Part shown: piece by piece, positions 22,901 through 30,805 of the stretch
How positions within the stretch are numbered: position 1 is the stretch's first letter
Layout: every line of letters begins with the position of its first letter
Source of the DNA: Aquimarina aquimarini
Lineage (GTDB): Bacteria; Bacteroidota; Bacteroidia; Flavobacteriales; Flavobacteriaceae
Direction: 5' to 3'
NCBI RefSeq assembly: GCF_900299535.1
Contig: NZ_OMKE01000039.1
Span: forward strand, 186,001-250,000
DNA: 64,000 nucleotides
Translations under genes and position numbers: made by a program
The notes under the pieces: generated by a model
The model's input: the letters and a program-made list of their open reading frames with translations, nothing else
What the model was told of the DNA's origin: nothing
Databases searched by the model: none

Positions 22901-23689
22901 ATTTTCTATATCAGCAATAGATTGTATATACCCAAGACCACGAACCAGATATTCTGCCTGATTGATCTCTAGTGTTTGTGCACCAATATCTTTATTAGAT
23001 TGTTTTATTGCCTGTACAACATCTCGAAGACTTACATTATATTGTCGCATCAATTCAGGGTCTACATCTATCTGATATTCTTTAACATGCCCTCCTACTG
23101 ATGCTACTTCGGCTACACCACTTGCAGATGATAATGCGTATTTTATATAATAATCCTGAACACTTCTTATTTCTTGTAAATCCCATCCTCCTGTTACTTC
23201 TCCGTTTTCATCTCTTCCCTCTATAGTATACCAAAAAATCTGACCCAATCCAGTTGCATCCGGCCCTAGGGATGGCTTCACTCCTTTTGGCAATAAATTA
23301 CCTGGTAACGAATTAAGTTTTTCTAGAATACGGCTTCGACCCCAATAGAATTCTATATCTTCTTCAAAAATGATATAGATGCTAGAAAAACCAAACATTG
23401 AGGAACTACGAATAGTTTTTACCCCTGGAACTCCCAGAAGTGATGTTGTTAATGGATAGGTAACCTGATCTTCTATGTCTTGTGGGGATCGACCCTGCCA
23501 TTTTGTATATACAATTTGCTGATTTTCGCCTATATCAGGTATGGCATCAACAGCTACAGGGTCTGTAGGTAATAGTCCTGTTTGCCATGAAAAAGGTGCA
23601 TTTATAATACCCCACCCTACAAATAGTATAAGCATAAGCAAGGCTACAAGCTTATTCTCTATAATAAATTTGATGCTTTTATTTAGCAT
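19940..23689 (-). CDS. CzcA/CusA-type heavy-metal RND efflux pump
   Basis: A 1249-residue inner-membrane proton antiporter. It opens with a first transmembrane helix and PFSWQTG, and has the pore domain segments RSSSMFGFSSIYIIFEEDI and the TM4 proton-relay stretch TMVDVGVILSENI, typical of the heavy-metal HME-RND family. It is about 200 residues longer than E. coli CusA: the extra part lies around residues 520-640, with several additional hydrophobic stretches (NGLLILLGVLAIF, IWLGILIIVFAITSILGL) before the second half. Similar long versions occur in Bacteroidota. It is the first gene of the efflux unit, although a HYC_CC_PP gene is just upstream. Confidence 0.93.
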   Translation of the reverse strand: MLNKSIKFIIENKLVALLMLILFVGWGIINAPFSWQTGLLPTDPVAVDAIPDIGENQQIVYTKWQGRSPQDIEDQVTYPLTTSLLGVPGVKTIRSSSMFGFSSIYIIFEEDIEFYWGRSRILEKLNSLPGNLLPKGVKPSLGPDATGLGQIFWYTIEGRDENGEVTGGWDLQEIRSVQDYYIKYALSSASGVAEVASVGGHVKEYQIDVDPELMRQYNVSLRDVVQAIKQSNKDIGAQTLEINQAEYLVRGLGYIQSIADIENAVVTSEEYTSIRIKDIAHVHIGPATRRGILDKEGAEVVGGVVVARYGANPMEVINNVKNKIKELSTGLPSKKLKDGRTSQLTIVPFYDRTELIQETLGTLSEALTLEILITILVIIIMVFNLRASILISGLLPVAVLMVFIAMKIFNVEANIVALSGIAIAIGTMVDVGVILSENIIRHIDDDKESVPINTVVYNATAEVSGAILTAVLTTIISFIPVFTMIGAEGKLFRPLAFTKTMALSASIIVALFLIPPFAAFLFQKRRIKTIVQYIINGLLILLGVLAIFNKIWLGILIIVFAITSILGLQKKLSSKRSNQIYIGAFIITIVCLLTIHWRPLGVGENMFWNLIFVLIICVSILGIFTFFQKYYAVILQWALEHKIAFLSLPAIIVLLGFVIMKNTAKEFMPSLDEGSFLLMPTTLPHAGIEENKRILKQLDMAVASIPEIKTVVGKAGKTESALDPAPLSMYENIIQYKPEYMLSHKGKRQRYKTNDEGFFIGKDNALIYNENNIIDATDILNAKKEGKVVLNSLHIKKKQLIPDDEGEFFRNWRPEIHSRDDIWKKIVQVTKLPGVTSAPKLQPIETRLIMLQTGMRAPMGIKIKGQDLKQIEKFGIRLEEIIKEVTGVKKEAVFADRIVGKPYLLIDIDRQQLTRYGVSVAQVQEVLEVAVGGMPLTQTVEGRERYQVRVRYPRELRANPTDLEKIYVPVEKGNTVPLSELVNIRYQQGPQVIKSEDTFLVGYVLFDKLDEFAEINVVENAQKQIETKINKGELHIPKGISYEFTGTYENQLRAEKTLSMVVPLALAIIFLILYFQFRSAITSMIVFTGIAVAFAGGFIMIWLYGQEWFLDINIFDINLREVFQIQTINLSVAVWVGFIALFGIATDDGVVMATYLTQTFDKNKPQSLSQIRASVIEAGEKRIRPCLMTTATTILALLPILTSTGRGSDIMIPMAIPSFGGMSIALITLFVVPILYAWTKEIKLKRKTV

Positions 23690-23792
23690 ATTATTTGATT
23701 ATTAAACAATTAAAGAAAATTGTTGTTTATAGGATACAACAACCTAACCCAATTTATAAATTATATTAGGCAATTTTTAATTATTTAATTCA

Positions 23793-24209
23793 TCAAATAA
23801 GAAAAGTCTCGTTGAGGATATGAATATCCTTGACCAGAAAAGGTGGTGAGTGCTCCTTAAAAGGGACTATATTGGCTTCTAACCCTTCAAAAAGGTCTAT
23901 AAAAGAATAATAAAAAGAGCTGATAAAAACTTGTTGTTCAAAAGTTAGGCTATCAAATGAGTTTTGTAGCTCATCTTGCCCATCAATCGTTAATTGTTTA
24001 TCACTACAACAACTTTTTTTGAGTAGTATAGAACAAGTTGATTTGTCAGAAACCTGCTGTTTCATACCACATGTCTTTGCTTCTTTATATAGCGCAATAT
24101 CCACTAAGGTAGTTCCACAATAATGCATATCAATAGTAAATGACATTGTAGAAAATAATACTACTAATGTCATGCAAACTGCTGATATTTTTTGAATGAT
24201 TTCTTTCAT
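23793..24209 (-). CDS. HYC_CC_PP family protein
   Basis: A 138-residue exported protein with a hydrophobic N-terminus (CMTLVVLFSTMSFTI) and the ordered motifs that name the family: MHYCG (HYC), KKSCCSD (CC), and SPPF (PP). Several further Cys are present. Members are common in Bacteroidota and often sit next to copper-efflux or outer-membrane metal genes, so a periplasmic metal-binding role is plausible though unproven. It is 103 bp upstream of the pump gene on the same strand, with the -7 element TAAATTTG (24218-24225) just before it, so it likely heads the whole locus. Confidence 0.85.
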   Translation of the reverse strand: MKEIIQKISAVCMTLVVLFSTMSFTIDMHYCGTTLVDIALYKEAKTCGMKQQVSDKSTCSILLKKSCCSDKQLTIDGQDELQNSFDSLTFEQQVFISSFYYSFIDLFEGLEANIVPFKEHSPPFLVKDIHILNETFLI

Positions 24210-24217
24210 TTACGCAA

Positions 24218-24225
24218 CAAATTTA
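24218..24225 (-). promoter_or_regulatory. -7 element TAAATTTG of the metal locus
   Basis: A perfect TAnnTTTG match on the minus strand, 8 bp before the HYC_CC_PP start. Confidence 0.5.
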
Positions 24226-24294
24226 CGAAAAAATGAAATACCTCACCTTGTTTAACAGAAGTTTAATGATTCTTATTTACTTTATGAGGTCTTA

Positions 24295-24834
24295 TCAATT
24301 CTGACAATTATAGATAAAAGCTGGCGGAATATTTTTAATACAAAGTGTTGTTTTGGCTTCTAAAAAATTAGTTTTTAAAAGTTCCTGATCTTTTTTTGTG
24401 TATTGATATTGAATAAAGCTCCCTCCTTCTTTAAGTATAAACTTGATATCATCTATCAACTGCTTCTTGAAATTATATTCAATATTAGCCAAAGGCAAGC
24501 AAGATATTACAAAGTCTACTTTGTTCTCTGCAAAAATAGAACTCAAATTAGATACACATGTATTATGTATTGTTAGCCGATTATCTTTTATAGATTTTAA
24601 TTTTGGAATAAATGAGAGGTTAATCTCAAAAGAATGCAAACATGAATTTATTCCTATTTTATTCAAAATAGGTTTTGTTATCACTCCATCACCAGCACCT
24701 AGCTCGACAACTGTCAATTTCTTATCTGCATCCAAAGGTTTGACCAGTTGACTCGCTAATTTCTTAGAGCTTCTAAACAAACTTCCTGTTTGCTTTAAGT
24801 TTTTTAGCGCTGTAATTGTAAAAAGTTTTGACAT
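24295..24834 (-). CDS. SAM-dependent methyltransferase, phospholipid N-methyltransferase-like
   Basis: A 179-residue class I methyltransferase with SAM loop VVELGAGDGVITKPIL (motif I, about 42-57), an acidic strand HSFEINLSF, and motif IV DFVISCLPLANI. The opening (LKNLKQTGSLFRSSKKLASQLV) is like PmtA-type phospholipid N-methyltransferases, which start with a stretch that primes the membrane surface, so phosphatidylethanolamine methylation is a fair guess. An rRNA-dimethylase-like or small-molecule role is an alternative. It stands alone on the minus strand, 85 bp before the metal-locus promoter. Confidence 0.7.
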   Translation of the reverse strand: MSKLFTITALKNLKQTGSLFRSSKKLASQLVKPLDADKKLTVVELGAGDGVITKPILNKIGINSCLHSFEINLSFIPKLKSIKDNRLTIHNTCVSNLSSIFAENKVDFVISCLPLANIEYNFKKQLIDDIKFILKEGGSFIQYQYTKKDQELLKTNFLEAKTTLCIKNIPPAFIYNCQN

Positions 24835-25028
24835 ATATTTTCCCTCACTTAATTGTGTTCTTCTACTATATAGAGATATATGTAATGCTTATAAATTCAT
24901 TACTTGTGTATACCTCGACTTACTTATATTCCTTATTCCTTACCTTATATGACGACTATGCTTTAAAATAGTTACATACGTATGGGGTACAAAAATAGTT
25001 TCTTTTTTATAGTACCCTAATTTGAACA

Positions 25029-25059
25029 TAAAAAAAGAGACCACGCAATGTGATCTCTT
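25029..25059 (-). terminator. Intrinsic terminator after the 116-residue secreted protein
   Basis: The stem AAGAGA(TCAC)...(GTGG)TCTCTT with a 5-nt loop is followed on the minus strand by seven Ts, about 40 bp after the stop codon at 25098. Confidence 0.75.
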
Positions 25060-25097
25060 AATGTAATAATAGGTAAGTTCCTGGTATTGATTAACTT

Positions 25098-25448
25098 TTA
25101 ATTTCCTGCTAATAGCACATAAGAATCTGTTACAGGAGATATACTATAATCTTTTATGTTTTTTGTGTTTTTTAAGTGCTTCTCTGCTTCTTCAAATGCG
25201 GTTTCTAAGGCACTTAATTTTGAATTTTGACTGACAACGATAGTTTTTGATATTGTATTACCATTCGTATACTCTATTGTTATTTTCCACTTCTTTATAG
25301 AGTGAACATTCTTATTTGCTGATGTTCTTTCTTTAGCTTTTTTCTTACGCTCAATTTTTTCTTTACCTCCAAAAAAAGGTTCAGTTTTTAATGGAGTTGC
25401 GCTCACCATAGATACGCAAAACACTACTGTTGCTAATAAAAGTTTCAT
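25098..25448 (-). CDS. Small secreted basic protein, unknown
   Basis: A 116-residue protein with a signal peptide (LLLATVVFCVSMVSATP) and a Lys-rich stretch (KEKIERKKKAKERTSANKN) followed by a short alpha/beta domain (KWKITIEYTNGNTISKTIVV, then ALETAFEEAEKHL). No family is recognised. It is divergent from the small HTH gene at 25562 with 113 bp between the start codons; the shared control region contains TATGTTTG elements on both strands, so joint regulation by that HTH protein is possible. Confidence 0.7.
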   Translation of the reverse strand: MKLLLATVVFCVSMVSATPLKTEPFFGGKEKIERKKKAKERTSANKNVHSIKKWKITIEYTNGNTISKTIVVSQNSKLSALETAFEEAEKHLKNTKNIKDYSISPVTDSYVLLAGN

Positions 25449-25549
25449 AATTAGATGATTTGATTTGTATGCAACGAATATACAAACATATTTTTAATAT
25501 ACAAGTATTTTTTTAATAAAAATTTATTTGAATAATCAAATGTTATATG

Positions 25550-25557
25550 TATGTTTG
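25550..25557 (+). promoter_or_regulatory. -7 element TATGTTTG four bases before an ATG
   Basis: A perfect TAnnTTTG match; only CGAT separates it from the ATG at 25562, so transcription would begin at or beside the start codon. The same spacing occurs at 38637 and 62842. Confidence 0.5.
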
Positions 25558-25561
25558 CGAT

Positions 25562-25771
25562 ATGGTAAACAGGAAACTAAAAAAGCTCCTTAAAAAAAGT
25601 AAAGGAGCTAAAACGGTATATGGTATATCAAAAGCTTTAGGAGTAAGTCCGCAGGCAGGTGATTATGTTGTGAAGCGAAAAGATCTTGTAAAAGATTTTG
25701 AAAGACTGCAAAAAATTGCCAACTATATGGATGTTGATATAAAAGATATTATTGATTATAAGGATCAATAA
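25562..25771 (+). CDS. Small HTH-type DNA-binding protein
   Basis: This 69-residue protein (from MVNRKLKKLLKKSKG) is predicted all helical with the Cro/XRE-like stretch TVYGISKALGVSPQAGDYVV as helix-turn-helix, and a C-terminal helix pair (LQKIANYMDVDIKDIIDY) of the kind that follows it in XRE regulators. I start it at 25562 because the ATG at 25547 lies inside the probable -7 element. It is divergent from the secreted basic protein. An intrinsic terminator lies at 25845-25866. Confidence 0.65.
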   Translation: MVNRKLKKLLKKSKGAKTVYGISKALGVSPQAGDYVVKRKDLVKDFERLQKIANYMDVDIKDIIDYKDQ

Positions 25772-25844
25772 AATTCTAAATACAAACTTGATAAGTCTTT
25801 TTTTTTAGAATACCACTAAACTATTTTGATATAGTATTATCTCA

Positions 25845-25866
25845 CCTCGTATGTTACGAGGTTTTT
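25845..25866 (+). terminator. Intrinsic terminator of the small HTH gene
   Basis: A 7-bp stem CCTCGTA...TACGAGG with a 3-nt loop followed by TTTTT, about 75 bp after the stop. Confidence 0.8.
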
Positions 25867-25899
25867 GCAGTATATTTTTTTCAACCTATATGGAAATAT

Positions 25900-25927
25900 A
25901 AAAGCCTCTGGAGATCCAGAGGCTTTT
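25900..25927. terminator. Bidirectional intrinsic terminator
   Basis: A perfect 12-bp stem AAAAGCCTCTGG with its complement around AGAT; A and T runs on both sides. It serves the T9SS peptidase gene on the minus strand and backs up the HTH terminator on the plus strand. Confidence 0.8.
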
Positions 25928-25953
25928 ACTATATTTTTGAAAACTCTATTTGA

Positions 25954-28900
25954 TTACCTCGTAATCATAATTTTTTTGGTAATCATTTTTGTGTCTATAT
26001 CTATTCTCAAGATATAGACACCTTCTGGCAATGAAGAAATATCAATCTTGTTTTCTGATAATTGATTCTCCATTACTGTTTGACCGATATAATTAATAAT
26101 CTTATATGATAAATTATTTTTAACATGTTTTGTCTGTACAAATAAGATTCCGTCTTTCACAGGATTTGGATATACCGATATATCACTATTATCTTTTCTT
26201 ATAGTTCCCCCTTCTTTTGCAGCTGGAGTTGTACTTATATTTACAGCATAATCTTCTACTTCACCGTATGTAAATGTTTCACATGCTCCTGGTTCTACAT
26301 TATATTTCATAGAAACCCTCATTCTGGTTGTGCCTGATAATGCTGTTGTGGGAATATTAAAATTAAAAGATTGATTTGCACTACTATTTGATTGATTCGA
26401 TACTATTTGTTCTGTGGCTTCAAAGCTACCGTTCTGATTATAATCTATCCATACACTCCAATATTCTCTATATGCTGTATTTGTAAATCCTGCACTTACT
26501 ATAATGGTGTTTGCCCCATATCCTATATTTGCCACTAAACTAGTAAAATCACCATATCCAGAATTTGCTGTTGTTGTATTTGTTATTTCACCCAACCCAA
26601 CATAGTCAATATATTCATAGCTTACATTATTTCCTTTGGATACACAATATGAAATAGCCTGATCTAATGTAGTTGCATTAATTATAGCACTATGAGCAGA
26701 GACATTTCCTGCTACATCTTTTGCTTTTACAGAAAACGTATATGTTGTATTAGGGCTTAATCCTGTAACAGTATAATTTGTATTTGTTACTGTAGTTAAT
26801 AAAGTTGCTCCTTGATATATTTCATATCCAGATACTCCAATATTATCTGTAGATGAATTCCATAAAAGTCCAATACTAGTAGACGTAATAGATGATGTAG
26901 TTAGATTTGTAGGAACAGAAGGAGGTTCTGTATCTGGTGTAGAAGATTTTATAGTAATGTTATCTATAGCCATATCACTTCTAAAACCTGTTCCTGTAAT
27001 TCCCTTAAATTGCAATTTGATCACAGACCCAGCATATGCACTAAGATCAACAGTTGCTGTGTTCCATATATTTCCTAAATTACCACTCTTGCTCCATAAT
27101 GAAGTATACGTACCGCCATCATTTGTACTGATTAAGACTTCTAATATCCCCATTTGACTACCATACATATGATACCCAAATTCTAAAGAAATTCCTGACA
27201 AAACTCCTAAATCAATACAAGGACTCTCAAGAAGTGCTGTTTTATTAGGGCTACCAGAGGATGAAGCTTCTGTATAGAGGTAAAAAGCTCCTTCTTGGCC
27301 AGTAGAAGGGCCTGTTGATGAAGAAGAAGTTCCTCCAGAATCTCTTGTCCAGTTTATATCATCCCCTGACACATTGGTCCAAAGCCCTAAACCTGCCTCA
27401 AAACTTTCTATATATGGAAATGAATTTATTCCTGCACAAGTAGGAGTACCGAGTGTTGTAAAGTTTGTAGATGTACTATATGGAGAACTAGTTCCTCCAG
27501 CACAATTACTTCTTACTTGAGATTCATAAGAAGTGCTCGCTACCAAACCTGTAATATTAATCGTATTTGTAGTAGACGATACGTTTACCCAATTAGCACT
27601 ACCTATCACACGGTATCTTATATCATATGTGGCTCCTGAGCTTGTATTCCAGCTTAATGTAGCCGTTGTAGGCTGAATACTTGAAGCTACCAATCCTGTA
27701 GGTGCCACACCTCCTATTGGAGTTAATTGTACATTCTTGATTACAGCAGCATAATCTGCTACGGTTACTCCTGTAAGTGTAAGCGACTCATAACAAGCGG
27801 CTTCAAACAAAAGATCATATGTTCCTGCTTTTATAGGTCTATAATAATCTCCTTCTGGTAATTCTGTGGGAGTCCATGTTTCATAACTTTCTTTACCTAT
27901 TACAGTAATTTTTGCTTGTATAGGCTGATTTGTTACTACATCTGTAACTACCCCTCTGATGCCATAATTTATTTGTTTTAAAAAAGAAATTAACGCTTCT
28001 TTATTATAATTCCAAAAGTTTACTAATTGATTTGCTGGCGGAGTCTTATTGGTTGATAATTCAACGGTTATTTCTTTTCCTTTTTGATTATATATTTGGT
28101 AATCTTGCCTTCCTCCTTGTACTTCATACCATGCAAAACCATTGGTAATTCCATTGTTTATATCATCAAAATATCCTGCTGGACTATTGGCTTGGCAGTG
28201 ATTTCTATACTCTTCAGAAACATGTACAAAATAATCTTCATCAGGATGTGCTCCTGCATACGTATCCCAAGGGTAATTAACCAGCTCTATTCCTCCATGA
28301 AAATTTGCTGATAACACAAAGTGTTGAGCATCTGCAAAATTCATAAATGCAATAGTTTCTGTCTGGTACGTATTGCCATCAGGGTGAGCTCCATCATCAG
28401 GATCTGGATAATTCCTATTTAAGTCTACATTATTAGCATTTCCTCTAGTAGCATTGGCCACAGATGTATTGTTTGGGCTATTACGAAAAGTGCCATCTGG
28501 ATTTGCTAAAGGATTAATCCAAACTTCATTGTTATCTAATAAATTCTTGATATCATTATGTTTAGGATGCGCAGTATTAGAATAAGCGTCTAGTAAATAA
28601 TCAATAAGATTAAGCATCATAGGATATCCAGCAATTTCATCTCCATGCATAGACGAGGTATACATTACCCGCGGTTCTTGCTCATTAAGATTTACATTGT
28701 CTGACAGTTTCACAAATAATAAAGATTTATCTCCTTCTGTAGTAACACCAATATTCTCTACTTTACACAGAGTTGGATAATTGATAGCAAAATCATTCAT
28801 CATTGTCTCATAATCTGAATAGGTTGGATATGCTGTAAGCGGAAATGTAGTTGCTTTACCAGCTAAATCCGAAGTCATGGTTCTATATCCAATAATATTA

Positions 28901-29184
28901 TCTTCTGTAGTAACAGTAAAAGGAATATTTTTTTGCAAAAAGGAAGAGAATTGATTTTTATTAGCCATTACTTTGACCGTATTTGTGTTTTCATCATAAT
29001 GCACGATAGCTAATTCTTTGCTTATGAGGTTTAATTGTGATTTTTGAGTAATTGTAAAATCAAAGATTACTTCTCCCTTTAGATTTAAATACTCTTTGGC
29101 GAGCTCTTTATTACTTTTTTGTGCATAAAGAGAAATACTGATGATACACGATATCACCAGCATAAAGATGGTACTTTTTTTCAT
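25954..29184 (-). CDS. T9SS-secreted M14 zinc carboxypeptidase with FnIII, MAM-like and GEVED modules
   Basis: A 1076-residue secreted protein with signal peptide (FMLVISCIISISLYAQ). Residues about 110-400 form an M14 peptidase: HGDE (zinc His and Glu) in SSMHGDEIAGYP, NLDRNYPDP-like substrate site (VDLNRNYPDPDDG), zinc His in NFHGGIELVNYPW, and catalytic Glu in EITVELSTNK. A carboxypeptidase-regulatory-like domain (GIRGVVTDVVTNQPI) follows, then FnIII, a MAM-like lectin domain (FEAGLGLWTNVSGDDINWTR), FnIII, a GEVED domain (FTYGEVEDYAV) and the T9SS tail DISVYPNPVKDG with MITKKIMITR. Likely an extracellular protein- or peptide-degrading enzyme. Confidence 0.93.
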   Translation of the reverse strand: MKKSTIFMLVISCIISISLYAQKSNKELAKEYLNLKGEVIFDFTITQKSQLNLISKELAIVHYDENTNTVKVMANKNQFSSFLQKNIPFTVTTEDNIIGYRTMTSDLAGKATTFPLTAYPTYSDYETMMNDFAINYPTLCKVENIGVTTEGDKSLLFVKLSDNVNLNEQEPRVMYTSSMHGDEIAGYPMMLNLIDYLLDAYSNTAHPKHNDIKNLLDNNEVWINPLANPDGTFRNSPNNTSVANATRGNANNVDLNRNYPDPDDGAHPDGNTYQTETIAFMNFADAQHFVLSANFHGGIELVNYPWDTYAGAHPDEDYFVHVSEEYRNHCQANSPAGYFDDINNGITNGFAWYEVQGGRQDYQIYNQKGKEITVELSTNKTPPANQLVNFWNYNKEALISFLKQINYGIRGVVTDVVTNQPIQAKITVIGKESYETWTPTELPEGDYYRPIKAGTYDLLFEAACYESLTLTGVTVADYAAVIKNVQLTPIGGVAPTGLVASSIQPTTATLSWNTSSGATYDIRYRVIGSANWVNVSSTTNTINITGLVASTSYESQVRSNCAGGTSSPYSTSTNFTTLGTPTCAGINSFPYIESFEAGLGLWTNVSGDDINWTRDSGGTSSSSTGPSTGQEGAFYLYTEASSSGSPNKTALLESPCIDLGVLSGISLEFGYHMYGSQMGILEVLISTNDGGTYTSLWSKSGNLGNIWNTATVDLSAYAGSVIKLQFKGITGTGFRSDMAIDNITIKSSTPDTEPPSVPTNLTTSSITSTSIGLLWNSSTDNIGVSGYEIYQGATLLTTVTNTNYTVTGLSPNTTYTFSVKAKDVAGNVSAHSAIINATTLDQAISYCVSKGNNVSYEYIDYVGLGEITNTTTANSGYGDFTSLVANIGYGANTIIVSAGFTNTAYREYWSVWIDYNQNGSFEATEQIVSNQSNSSANQSFNFNIPTTALSGTTRMRVSMKYNVEPGACETFTYGEVEDYAVNISTTPAAKEGGTIRKDNSDISVYPNPVKDGILFVQTKHVKNNLSYKIINYIGQTVMENQLSENKIDISSLPEGVYILRIDIDTKMITKKIMITR

Positions 29185-29351
29185 TGGTTTTAAGAATAGT
29201 TTAAGTTGAGTTAATTAATGAATTAACATAAAAAACATTAAGATAATTTGCATAATCTATTGTACCTAAAGATACTAAATTCAAGCAAAAGCGAATACTA
29301 AAAATAAATAAGAAGTAAAAGGTGAATCCTACCCGATAATAAAAGGGGTAT

Positions 29352-29747
29352 TTAATCTATAAATATTCGATCTTTCCCTTCAAATTTTGGGGCTTGAATA
29401 GAGATTACTTTTAGAGGGATTTTTGACAACACTGCTACTCTATGTATTGTCTGTTTAGGTATTGTAATCCAGTCTCCTTTTTTTATTACTTGCTCTTTGC
29501 CATTCAACCAAACTTTTGCTTTTCCTTCTAGTACAAATACCTGTTCTGTATGCTCTTTATGAATGTGTGGATTCACTTTATCTTTTATCCAAATTACAAA
29601 TGTAGAAGCGTTTGCATCTGTATATACTTTTTTTACTAAAATATTATTATAATTCTCATTTGGTACAATATCATCTATAGCAATCACTTCTTGAGAAAAA
29701 CCTAAGTTATATATAAGAATACAACAAGCAATCGATATTATTTTCAT
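29352..29747 (-). CDS. Secreted cupin-domain protein
   Basis: A 131-residue protein with a signal peptide (MKIISIACCILIYNLGFSQ) followed by one cupin barrel: cupin motif 1 HIHKEHTEQVFVLEGKAKVW (metal His and Glu) and motif 2 GDWITIPKQTIHRV. Three His/Glu metal ligands are present, so it likely binds Fe, Mn or Zn. The substrate is unknown. The gene stands 50 bp downstream of the sterol-desaturase-like gene stop and on the same strand, but the 50-bp gap without a clear promoter leaves operon membership open. Confidence 0.85.
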   Translation of the reverse strand: MKIISIACCILIYNLGFSQEVIAIDDIVPNENYNNILVKKVYTDANASTFVIWIKDKVNPHIHKEHTEQVFVLEGKAKVWLNGKEQVIKKGDWITIPKQTIHRVAVLSKIPLKVISIQAPKFEGKDRIFID

Positions 29748-29797
29748 ATTTTATTATTTTTATTCTCTAAAAGACTTAACACACCTAACAGTTTGAT

Positions 29798-30643
29798 TTA
29801 AAATTCTTTTGATTCAAAATCAATTTCGGTGGGTGAACGATATTTAGAAAAAGGTAATTTAAGTAACTTTTTAATATCTGTAGTTGAATTGATATTAGGG
29901 TAACTATCAACACCATATACCAAATTATTACTAGATATTTTAGAATATGTTTTAAAAATCCGATCCCAAATAGAAAAAATATTCCCATAATTAGTATCTG
30001 TATAAGGTAATTTATAATGATGATGTACCTTATGCATATTTGGCGAAACAATAACCCAGCTAAGGGCTGTATCTACTTTTTTAGGCAAAGAAATATTTGC
30101 ATGGTTAAATTGTGACAATAGTACTGATAGAGATTGGTACAACATAATTACCCCAATTGGCGCTCCAGTAATAAAAATTGCGAGTGTAGTAAATAAAAAA
30201 CGAACAATACTTTCTCCTGGATGATGCCTATTGGCTGTTGTAGTATCAACTTGATTATCTGTATGATGCACCAAATGAAACATCCATAGTGGTTTTATCA
30301 TATGTTGAATATAATGTGCCACCCATGCTCCAACCAAATCAAGTAACGCAACACCTAACAATACTGTAGCCCAAGTTGGCAACACCAACCATTGTAGCAC
30401 TCCAAACTTATGACTTACTGTCCAATCACTTGTTTTAAGCAAGATAAATGCCAACAAGAAATTGATGATTATAGTAGTTAATGTAAAAAACAAATTAGGC
30501 CATGCATGTTTAAATTTCTTGTACCTAAACCTAAATAATGGTGCGTTATACTCTATAAGCCAAAAAAAGGCAATTCCTCCTACTAGAATAAAACTGCGGT
30601 GCGAAGAAGGTATCGTTTCAAAATAATCAAGAATAGCTTGCAT
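29798..30643 (-). CDS. Sterol desaturase / fatty acid hydroxylase family membrane protein
   Basis: A 281-residue multi-pass membrane protein with the three histidine clusters that bind the di-iron centre: HYIQH, HLVHHTDN and HKVHHHYKLP, plus NRHHPGE between them. Several hydrophobic helices precede and separate the boxes (ILVGGIAFFWLIEYNA; NLFFTLTTIIINFLLAF). In this family the usual substrates are sterols, hopanoids, fatty acids or carotenoids; nothing here tells which. It is divergent from the SRPBCC-ArsR pair, so the two GCAAC-N6-GTTGC sites in between could influence both directions. Confidence 0.9.
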   Translation of the reverse strand: MQAILDYFETIPSSHRSFILVGGIAFFWLIEYNAPLFRFRYKKFKHAWPNLFFTLTTIIINFLLAFILLKTSDWTVSHKFGVLQWLVLPTWATVLLGVALLDLVGAWVAHYIQHMIKPLWMFHLVHHTDNQVDTTTANRHHPGESIVRFLFTTLAIFITGAPIGVIMLYQSLSVLLSQFNHANISLPKKVDTALSWVIVSPNMHKVHHHYKLPYTDTNYGNIFSIWDRIFKTYSKISSNNLVYGVDSYPNINSTTDIKKLLKLPFSKYRSPTEIDFESKEF

Positions 30644-30725
30644 TTACGTAAAGTATTCTATTTTTGATAATTACACAATTGTTTCTTTGAATTTCAAGGT
30701 TAAATTATAGCAAAACAACAAATAG

Positions 30726-30741
30726 GCAACCAAAAAGTTGC
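30726..30741 (+). promoter_or_regulatory. ArsR-type operator 1, GCAAC-N6-GTTGC
   Basis: A 5-bp inverted repeat with 6-bp spacer. Its downstream half overlaps a TTG at the expected -33 position of the promoter whose -7-like element TAATTTAG lies at 30759-30766. Flanking bases extend the symmetry imperfectly (AATAGGCAAC against GTTGCTTATT). Confidence 0.6.
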
Positions 30742-30766
30742 TTATTAAAAAAATATCAGTAATTTA

Positions 30767-30782
30767 GCAACTATATAGTTGC
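30767..30782 (+). promoter_or_regulatory. ArsR-type operator 2, GCAAC-N6-GTTGC
   Basis: Same half-sites and spacer as operator 1, here perfectly palindromic (GCAACTATATAGTTGC), centred 41 bp (about four turns) further on, over the predicted transcription start. Confidence 0.65.
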
Positions 30783-30805
30783 GTATTAATTTTAAAATAA
30801 ACATT

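Noticed and set aside
29771..30360. Single CCTAAC half-sites (for example near 29776 and 30356), considered as further redox operators
   Set aside because: No GTTAGG partner at a 3-bp spacing; the full motif was only seen at 3043 and 5434.
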